Shown one piece after another: positions 5,537 through 13,554 of a stretch of DNA of 56,118 nt; within the stretch, counting starts at the first letter, position 1, and every line of letters starts with the position of its first letter. Below the pieces are notes generated by a model. It did not search any database and was not told the origin of the DNA. It worked only from the letters and a program-made list of their open reading frames with translations. The translations under genes were made by a program, and so were the position numbers. Source of the stretch: a virus; the IMG/VR virus record IMGVR_UViG_3300028800_000111, positions 1 through 56,118 of that record, one strand, 5' to 3'.

Positions 5537-8353
5537 GTGAGTGAGAATACGTCGAGCCTGATCCTTCACGCGGCCCGGTTGCTGTTTACACCCGGCGATG
5601 TGGTAGAGGTGCGGGTTCCCAAAGCACGCGGCCAGAAGGTCATCAGCGGTTACTTTTCCGACTGGGGCCGGATGGCGGAAGCGCTGGTAGGTCTGGAGAA
5701 CGGGAAGTTTCCGGGCCTATACTGGACGTTGAATCCAGTGAGGCCGGCGTTACTCGCCCGGGCCGCTCATAAGGTATTGCCCTATGCAGTGGACACTACC
5801 TCAGACGGTGATATTCTCCATCGCCGCTGGCTACCGATAGACATCGACCCGAAGCGGCCCACGGGCATCTCCAGCACCGATGAGGAGCATGAAGCGGCTC
5901 TGGCCCTCGCCGAGCGAGTCAAAGAGCAACTAAGCGCCTCGGGATGGCCGGAACCAATCTTTGCTGACAGCGGGAATGGCGCGCACTTGCTGTATGCCAT
6001 CGACCTTCCCAACGATCCTGACTCCAAGGATCTAGTGCGTAACTCTCTGCTGTCGCTCGCTGCGCGCTATGACGAGCCGGGCGCGATGGAAGTCGACCGG
6101 ACGATGTTCAACGCCTCCCGGATCATGAAGATCTATGGGACAACGGCCCGCAAGGGGGATAACACACCCGCCAGGCCGCATCGTTTGGCTCGGATTCTGC
6201 AAGTGCCGGCGCTGGTAACCCCCGTCGCGATCGAGGATCTCCAGCAACTCGCTGCGACCGCTCCCGCCGATACGCGGCGTCCATCGCAGACGCGCTCTGT
6301 AAGCTCGCCGCGAATGGCGCGGCAGTTCGATCTATCGGAATTCCTGATGCGCTTTGGGATTCAGCACCGCCGTGGTGTGGCGTATGACGGTGGCACAAAA
6401 TATGTGCTCGAAGAGTGTCCCTTCGACGGCTCGCACAAGGCGCCCGATTCGATGGTGTTCGAAGGCCCCGACGGAAGGCTTGGCTTTAAGTGCCTGCACA
6501 ACAGTTGCGCAGGCCGACAGTGGCGCGACTTCCGCGATCTCTTCGAGCCCAACCGGCCGCAGGGTAACTACCCCCAGGCGCGACAGCCGGCCGCGCACCA
6601 AGCCGAACCGGGGGCCTCGTCAGAAAGTGACGGGAGTGACAAAAATCTCGCGCTCAGCGCTGCAGACGTGGAGGCGGCCGTCAATGTGGCGTGCGAGGCC
6701 GGCGACCTGGAAGCGGCGCTGAGGTTGATCCCCGAGATTGCGCGTGTCCCGCTCTACTCACTCGCGCTAATTGAGGGAACGCTCCGCAAAAAGTTCCGCC
6801 GCGATTTTCCGTTGAAGAATTTTACCCGAGCTGTAAAGGAGGCTCAAGAGGAAATGAAAAAGAAACAAGCCCCACCGCCGCCTGATGACGAGGATCTACC
6901 CCCAGAGGGCGCGCCTGATTTGATCGTCGGAATCCCGCTAACGGACTCTGGCAATGGTGAGCGTTTGGTGAAGTTGTACGGCGAAGACATCCGCTTCTGT
7001 CCCGAGTTTAAGAAGTGGCTGCTCTGGGACGGCTGCCGCTGGAAGGTGGACAGCGATGCGGCGACAGTAACGCAGTTCAGCAAGAACATGCTGCGCCTGC
7101 TGCACAAGCAGGGTGGCTTGCTGACAGACGAGGGCCTGAAGCGCGCCGTGCAAAAGCACGCGAGAGAATCCGAATCGCAAGGCGCTATCTCGGCGTCGCT
7201 GCTGCGCGCTAAGAGCGAACCGGGAATGGCCATTTCGGCCAGCGATCTGGACCAGCATCGCTATTTGCTGAATTGCATCAACGGTGTGGTGGACGTGCGC
7301 ACGGGGGCGCTGTTGCCGTTCGAGCGGCGCTATTACATCACCAAGCTGTGTCACGTGAAGTACATGCCGGAATCGGTCGCCGAGCGCGATTGCCCGCGTT
7401 TCCTGCGCCTGTTGTATTGGGCGATGGGGCTCACTGCTGATATGGGCGAGATGCCAGAGCGGGTAACCCGCATGGTGGACTTTCTACAGAAGTCCTTCGG
7501 CTATGCGCTGACGGGCGATGTGAGCGAAAAAGCGGCGTTCATCTTCTACGGCGCGAAGGGCAACAACGGCAAGACGACTCTGTTGACTATATTCAAGTCC
7601 ATCTTGTCCGAATACGCCGCGCAACTCGACATCAACACCCTAATGACTAGCAAATTTACCGACAACAATGTGCGCGCGGACCTGGCAAAGCTGCACGGCG
7701 CGCGCTTTGTTATCACGTCCGAAGTCGACGACGGCCAGCGGCTCTCCGAGCGGCTCATGAAATACCTGACGGCCGGCATGGGTGAAATCACAGCTTGCCG
7801 TAAGTTCGAAAATCCCTTCGAGTTTCCGGCTACCCACAAAATCTGGATGGATTGCAACTACCGGCCGGAAATCAAAGGCGCGGACGAAGCAATCTGGGGA
7901 CGCCTGATGTGCGTGGCGTTTCTCCAGCGCATCGACAAGGATGACCCCGACATTGACAAGCAGTTGCTCTCGAAGATCCTTGCCGAGTCGGAAGGCGTCC
8001 TGGCCTGGGCGATCCGCGGCGCTATGCGCTGGTCGAAAGAGGGCTTGCAGATGCCTCCCGAGGTCAAAGCGGCCGGCGAAGAGTGGCGCGAAGCTGACGA
8101 TCCGCTGCGCGGCTTCTTTGATGAGTGCTGCGAGGTTGAGGTTGACGATCCGGAATTTTGCTACGTAAAGTGCGCGAATTTCACGAAGGCTTACCAGCAG
8201 TATTGCAAGGACAATAACGAGCCACAGCTTAAAAGTAGCCGGCTCACTCAGCGCCTGGAGTTGAAGGGCATCAAGCTGAACCGCTCCAGGCGGATTAATG
8301 GGAAGCAGATTCGCTGCTGGGATGGCATCCGATTGAAGGAAGATGTGACGTGA
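5537..8353 (+). CDS. P4-like primase-helicase (SF3), 938 aa
   Basis: Replication protein. The N-terminal 250 residues contain HRRWLPIDIDPKRPTG, an archaeo-eukaryotic primase-like DxD, and IFADSGNGAHLLYAIDLP. Near residue 290 a zinc-binding segment (CPFDGSHK ... CLHNSC) follows. The C-terminal half is a D5/P4-type superfamily 3 helicase: Walker A FYGAKGNNGKTTLL at about residue 672, Walker B FVITSEVDD, and the family C motif region MDCNYRPEIKGADEAIWGRL. The frame is open to a GTG at 5468, but the GTG at 5537 has CGGAG eight bases upstream and gives a family-like N-terminus. It synthesises primers and unwinds DNA at the phage origin, probably the repeat-rich stretch just downstream. Confidence 0.92.
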   Translation: MSENTSSLILHAARLLFTPGDVVEVRVPKARGQKVISGYFSDWGRMAEALVGLENGKFPGLYWTLNPVRPALLARAAHKVLPYAVDTTSDGDILHRRWLPIDIDPKRPTGISSTDEEHEAALALAERVKEQLSASGWPEPIFADSGNGAHLLYAIDLPNDPDSKDLVRNSLLSLAARYDEPGAMEVDRTMFNASRIMKIYGTTARKGDNTPARPHRLARILQVPALVTPVAIEDLQQLAATAPADTRRPSQTRSVSSPRMARQFDLSEFLMRFGIQHRRGVAYDGGTKYVLEECPFDGSHKAPDSMVFEGPDGRLGFKCLHNSCAGRQWRDFRDLFEPNRPQGNYPQARQPAAHQAEPGASSESDGSDKNLALSAADVEAAVNVACEAGDLEAALRLIPEIARVPLYSLALIEGTLRKKFRRDFPLKNFTRAVKEAQEEMKKKQAPPPPDDEDLPPEGAPDLIVGIPLTDSGNGERLVKLYGEDIRFCPEFKKWLLWDGCRWKVDSDAATVTQFSKNMLRLLHKQGGLLTDEGLKRAVQKHARESESQGAISASLLRAKSEPGMAISASDLDQHRYLLNCINGVVDVRTGALLPFERRYYITKLCHVKYMPESVAERDCPRFLRLLYWAMGLTADMGEMPERVTRMVDFLQKSFGYALTGDVSEKAAFIFYGAKGNNGKTTLLTIFKSILSEYAAQLDINTLMTSKFTDNNVRADLAKLHGARFVITSEVDDGQRLSERLMKYLTAGMGEITACRKFENPFEFPATHKIWMDCNYRPEIKGADEAIWGRLMCVAFLQRIDKDDPDIDKQLLSKILAESEGVLAWAIRGAMRWSKEGLQMPPEVKAAGEEWREADDPLRGFFDECCEVEVDDPEFCYVKCANFTKAYQQYCKDNNEPQLKSSRLTQRLELKGIKLNRSRRINGKQIRCWDGIRLKEDVT

Positions 8354-8398
8354 ATTTTCGGCCCCGTCCAAGCTTAATAGGACAGCCGGAATAGCAAA

Positions 8399-8445
8399 AT
8401 AGCGGGCTCTGTCCAGCCGGAAGGCTGAGATGTGACGCCCGCTAT
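8399..8445 (+). terminator. Perfect inverted repeat after primase-helicase gene
   Basis: ATAGCGGGC (8399-8407) and GCCCGCTAT (8437-8445) are exact complements. Between them AGCC-GGAA-GGCT (8415-8426) makes a small hairpin with a GNRA-type loop. There is no U-run after it, so it is either a non-classical terminator or a structural element of the origin. Confidence 0.4.
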
Positions 8446-8462
8446 ACGTGTGTCTGGGCGAA

Positions 8463-8670
8463 TCAGCACTGTTTCTGTCAGGCTTGTCACGGTTCTCGTC
8501 ACTGTTTCCACATGGCAACTTTATGAAAACGCTTATTGTGTGACAAGTGACAAGTTTTTTTATATTAAGAGACAGTATAGAAAATGAAATGTGGTTGAGT
8601 GTGTACCACCACATTTCATTCTGGAGTAAAACACAATAGGGCTTTGTGACGCGTCACAGCGTCACAAGTA
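8463..8670. other. Candidate replication origin
   Basis: A dense non-coding block directly downstream of the primase-helicase gene. It holds a near DnaA box GTTTCCACA (8504-8512, 8 of 9), repeated GTCAC/GTGAC units (around 8485, 8498, 8538-8554 and 8645-8665), a perfect 14-bp palindrome TGTGACGCGTCACA (8645-8658), an AT-rich tract (about 8555-8569) and a 13-bp inverted repeat (8583-8620). Iterons, an AT-rich unwinding region and an adjacent initiator gene are the hallmarks of theta-type origins; the assignment is inference. Confidence 0.5.
8583..8620. repeat. 13-bp perfect inverted repeat in AT-rich tract
   Basis: AATGAAATGTGGT (8583-8595) and ACCACATTTCATT (8608-8620) around a 12-base loop. 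It is unlike the GC-rich surroundings and is part of the putative origin. Confidence 0.75.
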
Positions 8671-8688
8671 ATCCGAAACACTTTCCGC

Positions 8689-8718
8689 TTGACGTTTGTA
8701 CGTTTGAGTGCTTATTCT
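8689..8718 (+). promoter_or_regulatory. Sigma70-type promoter
   Basis: TTGACG (8689-8694), 18-base spacer, TATTCT (8713-8718). It points rightward into the 8929 gene and the packaging module. The 8719-8928 stretch between promoter and gene holds no secure gene. Confidence 0.45.
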
Positions 8719-8928
8719 ATGTACGTAATGGAGCTTGTTCTTTTTGGCCGTGTGGCCTTCTCGTCGTAATTAGCATTGCGAGATTGCCGTGCAAAAGGCG
8801 GGCGAACGCTATCCCTGGCGTTTCACTCGCACACGATCCCGGCGCAAGCTCAACGTCGCCACCCCCACGACGATAACCAGGGTTGGTCAAAAGCGCTTGT
8901 CGGGCAACTCCGCGAGTAAGCCAGAACT

Positions 8929-9258
8929 ATGCCTACTGTCCAGGGACAGACTCTTCTCGACGCACTTCGAGCCACAACGCGACCGATCCGATACACACCA
9001 GCGGTCGGCCCGATGGTGGAGATTTCTCCGGCGGAAGCATTGCGTTTGGTAGCACTGGGAGCCTGTACGGGCGTCTGCCGCAACCAGCGTGTAAAGTCGC
9101 TGCGCATGATCGATGCACGCCGGCCCAATCCCGCAGCTGATGCGTACGACGTGTATTGGCACAAATTACACACCTGTCGCCGTTTTGACGGGCAGGTAAC
9201 GCGGCACACGGTTGAGATTTGGGACCGCTACTTCGAGCGCAAAAAGGCGACCGCGTGA
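8929..9258 (+). CDS. Hypothetical protein, paralogue of the next gene, 109 aa
   Basis: The first 60 residues (LLDALRATTRPIRYTPAVGP ... ISPAEALRLVALG ... RVKSLRMIDA) align throughout with the start of the next gene. The stop overlaps that gene's GTG (GTGA 9255-9258). No known family recognised. The C-terminal third (HKLHTCRRFDGQ ... WDRYFERKKATA) is basic and has no counterpart in the paralogue. Confidence 0.55.
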   Translation: MPTVQGQTLLDALRATTRPIRYTPAVGPMVEISPAEALRLVALGACTGVCRNQRVKSLRMIDARRPNPAADAYDVYWHKLHTCRRFDGQVTRHTVEIWDRYFERKKATA

Positions 9259-9602
9259 AGCAACCCGCAACTGGCGATGAGTTGATTCGTCGTCTCCAAA
9301 CAACCACTCTTGACGTCAGAGTGTTGCGGCCCGACTTCAACGGCGCGCTCTGTGTGATCTCCGCTGTTGAAGCGCTGGAGCTGGTCAGTCGTGGCGGCTA
9401 CGAGGGCGGCGGGGGACGCGACCGAATCCGCTGGATACGCCTGATCGCGGCTGTCCCGCCTGTTGTGTTGCCGCCGATCCGCGAACGTCGGTATCTCGCA
9501 AAGGTCAAGCCTGCCGCACAAACGCCAAAGTCTACGCCCAGTGGATTCATCCCGGCTCACGAGTTGATGGCGGGGCGTTTGGCATCGCGTTCGGTGCGTT
9601 GA
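9255..9602 (+). CDS. Hypothetical protein, paralogue of the previous gene, 115 aa
   Basis: GTG at 9255, coupled to the gene before; the frame is open further upstream but that part overlaps. Residues ELIRRLQTTTLDVRVL ... ISAVEALELVSRGG ... RIRWIRLIAAVPP match the upstream paralogue in spacing and hydrophobic pattern. A gene-duplication pair of unknown function just before the packaging genes. Confidence 0.55.
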   Translation: MKQPATGDELIRRLQTTTLDVRVLRPDFNGALCVISAVEALELVSRGGYEGGGGRDRIRWIRLIAAVPPVVLPPIRERRYLAKVKPAAQTPKSTPSGFIPAHELMAGRLASRSVR

Positions 9603-9610
9603 ATGAGTTC

Positions 9611-9673
9611 TTCATTGGCCCCACAGAGCGAACCACGAAGCGCATCTCCCACGTTGCGCGACACAACACCTGC
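9611..9673 (+). repeat. Dispersed repeat family B, copy 3 (diverged)
   Basis: CATTGGCCCCACAGAG near 9616 and TTGCGCGACACAAC near 9655 match, in order and spacing, CATCGGCCCCACAGAG and ATGCGCGATCCAAC of copy 1 at 41878-41938. It lies just upstream of the next small gene. Confidence 0.5.
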
Positions 9674-9691
9674 TTTCTGATCTGACTTCGC

Positions 9692-9910
9692 ATGTCTACT
9701 GCTGGTGCTCTTCATCATGCACGTTCTGAACAATGGCTTCATGCTGAACGCACAGCACGTCCTCAACTCGTTACCGCACTTGACCTACTCCCACGTGCTA
9801 GTGCTCGCACAGCAAAGCTCTACGAAGTAGCAGCAGCTCATGAACACTGTGATCCTCTCGATTGGCTCGAAGCTTTCTGGCGCTGGGCGCGTGGGCTGAA
9901 AACCGCATGA
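9692..9910 (+). CDS. Hypothetical protein, 72 aa
   Basis: Its stop overlaps the ATG of the HNH gene (ATGA 9907-9910), which supports it. Sequence MSTAGALHHARSEQWLHAER ... CDPLDWLEAFWRWARGLKTA: a helical protein with an aromatic C-terminal helix. No family recognised. Confidence 0.5.
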   Translation: MSTAGALHHARSEQWLHAERTARPQLVTALDLLPRASARTAKLYEVAAAHEHCDPLDWLEAFWRWARGLKTA

Positions 9911-10452
9911 CGGCTACAAAACCAAACCGCTCGAAACTGCAAGAATCCAGCGGAATACCCGCGCGCGGAGCCATCAAAAGACCGTGCTCGGAGATCGGCT
10001 GCCACCAACTAACCGATACCGGCGGCAAGTGCCCAACGTGTCGTGTCGCTGCCAACGATGCGCGACGTACTACCAAGCAGCGCGGGTACGATGCGGCATT
10101 CCGTCGCCTGCGCCTGGTGTGTTTCATTCGCGACCGATGGCGCTGTGTGGTGTGTAAGTGGGAGCCGGATATCGTACGGATGTGTCGCGAAGCGGCAGTG
10201 GCAATGCCTCCAGCGGATCGTATTCTCAACGAGTTGCGGCTGCGATTCGCGGATGGGCGCACGCACCTGCACGCCGATCACGTGATCCCAATTGAGCAGG
10301 CGCCCGCGCTCAGGCTGGACCTGGGGAACCTCCAGACGACGTGCAACCACTGCAACGTATCGCGGCGCAACCAGGGCAATCCGCGCGCGGATGTAACGTT
10401 ACCGACCGGGGTACCGGGGCCGGTCGAAATCCCTCACGAGGGGGTCCGGTGA
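9907..10452 (+). CDS. HNH endonuclease, 181 aa
   Basis: The C-terminal third has HLHADHVIPIEQ (HNH His and Asp), then LDLGNLQTTCNHCNVSRRN, and an upstream CVVCKW pair, giving the four cysteines that hold the beta-beta-alpha metal fold. An N-terminal Cys pair group (CSEIGCHQ ... CPTCR) is a small extra zinc knuckle. HNH proteins just before terminase genes help DNA packaging cleavage in HK97-like phages (known for HK97 gp74). The ATGA overlap fixes the start. Confidence 0.85.
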   Translation: MTATKPNRSKLQESSGIPARGAIKRPCSEIGCHQLTDTGGKCPTCRVAANDARRTTKQRGYDAAFRRLRLVCFIRDRWRCVVCKWEPDIVRMCREAAVAMPPADRILNELRLRFADGRTHLHADHVIPIEQAPALRLDLGNLQTTCNHCNVSRRNQGNPRADVTLPTGVPGPVEIPHEGVR

Positions 10453-10512
10453 CCTGGTGCCCCTCATATTTGCGAAATCCCAAGTTTTGCGATTTTTCCA
10501 GGTCGATTTTTC

Positions 10513-11034
10513 ATGGGGCTCCGGGGTCCAATCGCCAAATCCGCTGAAGAACGGCAGTATGACGGCAACCCCGCGCACCGCCCACTTCCCCCGCCGCGCC
10601 CGGACTTCGCGTCCGCCGGTCTCATGCCCCGGCCGCGCGGAATGTCGGCGGCGCAACGGCGCGTGTGGGATGAAATGGTGGTTCCGCTCGGCCCGCTGCC
10701 CGTCGCCCAGGTCTTCACGCTCCGGGATCTGTGCGCCGACATCGCCAAGCTTCAGGAGCTGGAGCGCGGCCAGCGGCAACTCGTGGCGAAGTGGAAGCGC
10801 GAGGCCAAAGCCGCCGGCCAGAAAGTCACCGCCCCTCTGGCTGAGTGCATTGCGAATGATGAGAGCTTCCGGAACCTGGAACGCGTCATGCACAGCCTAA
10901 AGCGCCACGTGAGCAAGATGCAGGTGCAGTCTGGGTTGACGCTGCTCGCGGCGCAACGGCTCGAAGGCTTCGGCGGCTTCATCCCGCCCGCTGTCGGCGA
11001 AGCGCTTGACCCCATCGAGGAGCAGATTCAGTGA
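10513..11034 (+). CDS. terS: Terminase small subunit (P27-like), 173 aa
   Basis: It starts MGLRGPIAKSAEERQYDGNP and continues with PRPRGMSAAQRRVWDEMV, the typical opening of P27-type small terminases. Residues 60-150 are the helical DNA-recognition and oligomerisation region. It recognises the packaging site and recruits the large subunit. The stop overlaps the next start (GTGA 11031). Confidence 0.85.
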   Translation: MGLRGPIAKSAEERQYDGNPAHRPLPPPRPDFASAGLMPRPRGMSAAQRRVWDEMVVPLGPLPVAQVFTLRDLCADIAKLQELERGQRQLVAKWKREAKAAGQKVTAPLAECIANDESFRNLERVMHSLKRHVSKMQVQSGLTLLAAQRLEGFGGFIPPAVGEALDPIEEQIQ

Positions 11035-11402
11035 AACGCATTCGGGCAGGGGAACAACTCGCGCTACCGCTGGTGCGCTCCAGGGAGCTGGCTTCTGCCA
11101 TAGCGCAGCTCCCATTCCCCATCGCTCCGCGCCTCGTGCGCCGTGCCGTGCGCCGCGTGTTGAAGGGCCTGCCGGAAGTCGCGCCCGTGAAGCCTGCCGA
11201 GCTGTGGACCGCCCGCGAGATGCTGGAGCGCCGTGCCGTGCTCGATCAGGTGCGCAAAGAGCAGCGCTGCCGGGCGCGCAACGCGACAGGGCGCAACAGC
11301 GCCCGCGGCTTGGCCGCGTATGTGGCGACGGCAGAAGGTGGGCGCGTCGAGCGGGCGATTCGGAAGTTGAGTGAGCAGGTACAGCATGAGATGGCTCGAT
11401 AA
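11031..11402 (+). CDS. Basic hypothetical protein, 123 aa
   Basis: GTG start overlapping the terS stop. A strongly basic helical protein (LVRRAVRRVLKGLPE ... RCRARNATGRN). The position between small and large terminase suggests a packaging accessory role, but no family is recognised. Confidence 0.5.
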   Translation: MKRIRAGEQLALPLVRSRELASAIAQLPFPIAPRLVRRAVRRVLKGLPEVAPVKPAELWTAREMLERRAVLDQVRKEQRCRARNATGRNSARGLAAYVATAEGGRVERAIRKLSEQVQHEMAR

Positions 11403-11535
11403 AATCCGCGAATGGTTCGGCTTTGAGCCGTCCCACCGCGAACTGGCGCGCCGTTGGGCGCTGATTCAATCGGGCGAGACCTGGCCGCCTGCGCCCAAGC
11501 CTTGCCCTAAGCCGCCATTGTTCCACCACGACTGA
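11386..11535 (+). CDS. Small hypothetical protein, 49 aa
   Basis: An ATG at 11386 overlaps the end of the previous gene by 17 bases. The product MRWLDKIREWFGFEPSHREL is amphipathic, then proline-rich. The amphipathic helix could bind membrane or another protein. Only the position and good reading support it. Confidence 0.4.
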   Translation: MRWLDKIREWFGFEPSHRELARRWALIQSGETWPPAPKPCPKPPLFHHD

Positions 11536-11614
11536 AATGTGCAACCGCTCGCCTATTCGCATTGCCGGGCTCCTGCTGCTGGCCGCCGCGCTTCCATTGG
11601 CGTCAGGCGGCGTT

Positions 11615-11630
11615 TTACGCGCGCGCGTAA
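11615..11630. promoter_or_regulatory. 16-bp palindrome TTACGCGCGCGCGTAA, copy 1
   Basis: A perfect palindrome. It ends 14 bases before the preferred GTG start of the large terminase. Identical copies are at 20795-20810 and 44189-44204, each also just upstream of a start codon. An operator for a dimeric regulator is the simplest idea. Confidence 0.65.
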
Positions 11631-11644
11631 TCGAGAGCGCCGCA

Positions 11645-13378
11645 GTGGCTAAGCAGCGGCCCTACCGGCTGGAAACGTGCGCGTACTGCAATGCTGATAC
11701 GTGGTGCGAGATCCGCGCCAACGGCAAGCCGCAGTGCCGCGCCTGCAAGGTGGAGCGCTTCTTCGAGCGCGTGCTCTACCCGCCGCTGGGCTACAAGCTC
11801 CAGGCGTGGCAGCGGGCCGACCTGCGCGCGCTCTACGGCAACGTGCGCGAAGACAACGGTCTGCGCATCTATCGCAAGGGCTACTGGTCGATGGGCAAAC
11901 AGAACGGCAAGACATTCATCGTGGGGGGGCTGCCGATCTACCACCTGGAGTGCGAAGACGAGTTTCAGCCGGAAGCCTACGTAGTCGCGTCCGCGAAAGA
12001 TCAGGCGGGCGTGGCGTTCAAGGCGTCCGCGCTGCTGGTGCGCTCGAATCCCATCCTGCACGCCCGGTACAAAATCATCGAGTCCGTCAAGCGCATCGTG
12101 CGCCGCGACGGCCATGGAATCTTCGCGGTGCTCGCCGCTGATGGCGATGTACAGGACGGCAAGCGGCCCTCGCTGCTGCTGTTCGACGAGCTGCACCGCT
12201 TCACACGCAAGAAAGCGGAGACGGCCCGCGCGGTGTTGGTGAAGGGCTTCCTGTCCCGCGATATCATCCGCGACGGCGTGCCGGTGGGCGAGCCGCTGAT
12301 GCTCCAGACCACCACGTCAGGCGATGAGTTCGAATCGCCGATGTGGGCGCATGAATACGATTATGCGCGGCACGTAGTGGGCGAGCCGCAATCGGACCCG
12401 ACGTACTTCGCGCGCATCTACCAGGCCGACCCGAAGCGCGTCGAGACGGAACCGGATTACTGGAAATCGCGGGAGGCGCGGGTCGCGGCCAACCCGTCGC
12501 ACCAAGACAATGGCGGATTCTTGTCGGACGCGGTTCTCGAAGCGGAGATGCTGGAAGCCGTGCGGCGTCCGGAGAAGTACTCCGATTATGTGCGGCTGAA
12601 TCTCAACGTGCCCACCGTATCGACGGGCACGCCGATCATCGACATGACGCTGTGGTGCGGCGCGGGCGGCGATCTGGATTTACGCACGGCCCCGGAGTAT
12701 GACCCCGAATATCTGATCTCCAAGTGGGGCTTGATGGACCGCCCCTGCTACGCCGGTATCGACATGGCGTGGACCACGGATCTGGCTTCGGTGGTGTTTC
12801 TCTTCCCGCCGTACGGGTCCGATGTGAAGTGGCGCATCCTGCCGTTCTTCTGGCTGCCGGCGGAACGCATCCCCGCGTTGGAACGCGTGACGCGCGCCGA
12901 GTTGTCGAAGTGGGTGCGCATGAAGTTCCTGGAGACTACGCAGGGCGCGGAGATCGATCACTCGGCCATCATGGCGAAAATCCAATGGGGCGCGAGCCGC
13001 TTCGACGTGCGCGAAGTGACCTTCGACAAGTGGGGCGGCATCAAGGCGGCGTGCAACCTCGTGTTGGTCCCCGAGGGTATGACGTGCATCGATGTGTCGC
13101 AGACCATCGGCGGGTTGACCGCCGCGACGAAGGCATTCATCGGCGCGTATATGAACCGCGCCATCGAGCACGGCAACAACCCGATTCTGAACTGGAACGC
13201 TTCGTGCCTGGCGCTGGCTACGGATGGCGGCGACAACTGTAAGCCCGTGAAGCCGCCGCGCGATACTGCTGCGAAGCGCATTGACGGCATCGCGGCCACG
13301 ATCACCGCATGGTCGCGGGCCGTGACGCTTGACACCAGCCTAAGCGTGTACGAAGAGCGTGGGGCCTTGATGCTATGA
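11645..13378 (+). CDS. terL: Terminase large subunit, 577 aa
   Basis: DNA-packaging motor. An N-terminal zinc site (CAYCNADTWC ... CRAC) is followed by the ATPase: Walker A-like YWSMGKQNGKTFIV (about residues 82-95) and Walker B LLLFDELHRF. The nuclease domain has GIDMAWTTDLASVVF, then VTFDKWGG, and the closing acidic residue in RIDGIAAT. The frame is open to an ATG at 11537, which would add a signal-like hydrophobic stretch of 36 residues containing the palindrome; the GTG at 11645 with GAGAG upstream gives a normal terminase start and is preferred. The stop overlaps the next gene (ATGA). Confidence 0.92.
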   Translation: MAKQRPYRLETCAYCNADTWCEIRANGKPQCRACKVERFFERVLYPPLGYKLQAWQRADLRALYGNVREDNGLRIYRKGYWSMGKQNGKTFIVGGLPIYHLECEDEFQPEAYVVASAKDQAGVAFKASALLVRSNPILHARYKIIESVKRIVRRDGHGIFAVLAADGDVQDGKRPSLLLFDELHRFTRKKAETARAVLVKGFLSRDIIRDGVPVGEPLMLQTTTSGDEFESPMWAHEYDYARHVVGEPQSDPTYFARIYQADPKRVETEPDYWKSREARVAANPSHQDNGGFLSDAVLEAEMLEAVRRPEKYSDYVRLNLNVPTVSTGTPIIDMTLWCGAGGDLDLRTAPEYDPEYLISKWGLMDRPCYAGIDMAWTTDLASVVFLFPPYGSDVKWRILPFFWLPAERIPALERVTRAELSKWVRMKFLETTQGAEIDHSAIMAKIQWGASRFDVREVTFDKWGGIKAACNLVLVPEGMTCIDVSQTIGGLTAATKAFIGAYMNRAIEHGNNPILNWNASCLALATDGGDNCKPVKPPRDTAAKRIDGIAATITAWSRAVTLDTSLSVYEERGALML

Positions 13379-13551
13379 AGAAGCTCAACGAGTGGCGCGA
13401 TGCGATTGCGAAGGTTGGTATCTTCCTCGTTGGTCTCGTGAGCTTCGTTCGCGGCGTGTGGCTGATCTACAAGCCCGCCGGGTACATCGCCGCTGGCCTG
13501 CTGTGCGTCGCGTTGGCTCTACTGCTCGATAAAACCTCGTCGCCCGAATAA
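13375..13551 (+). CDS. Small two-helix membrane protein, 58 aa
   Basis: ATGA-coupled to terL and three bases before the portal start. Two hydrophobic segments (VGIFLVGLVSFVRGVWLI and YIAAGLLCVALALLL) with a short turn. A membrane protein inside the packaging operon is odd; function unknown. Confidence 0.55.
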   Translation: MKKLNEWRDAIAKVGIFLVGLVSFVRGVWLIYKPAGYIAAGLLCVALALLLDKTSSPE

Positions 13552-13554
13552 CCC

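Noticed and set aside
7640-8614. A 324-codon minus-strand open frame at the end of the helicase gene
   Set aside because: Antisense to clear SF3 helicase sequence; no motif of its own.
8646-9052. Two GTG-started frames in the putative origin region
   Set aside because: No ribosome sites, no pattern, and the second overlaps the better-supported 8929 gene.
10457-10900. A 147-codon frame overlapping terS
   Set aside because: Shadow of the P27-type small terminase, which has the MGLRGP start.
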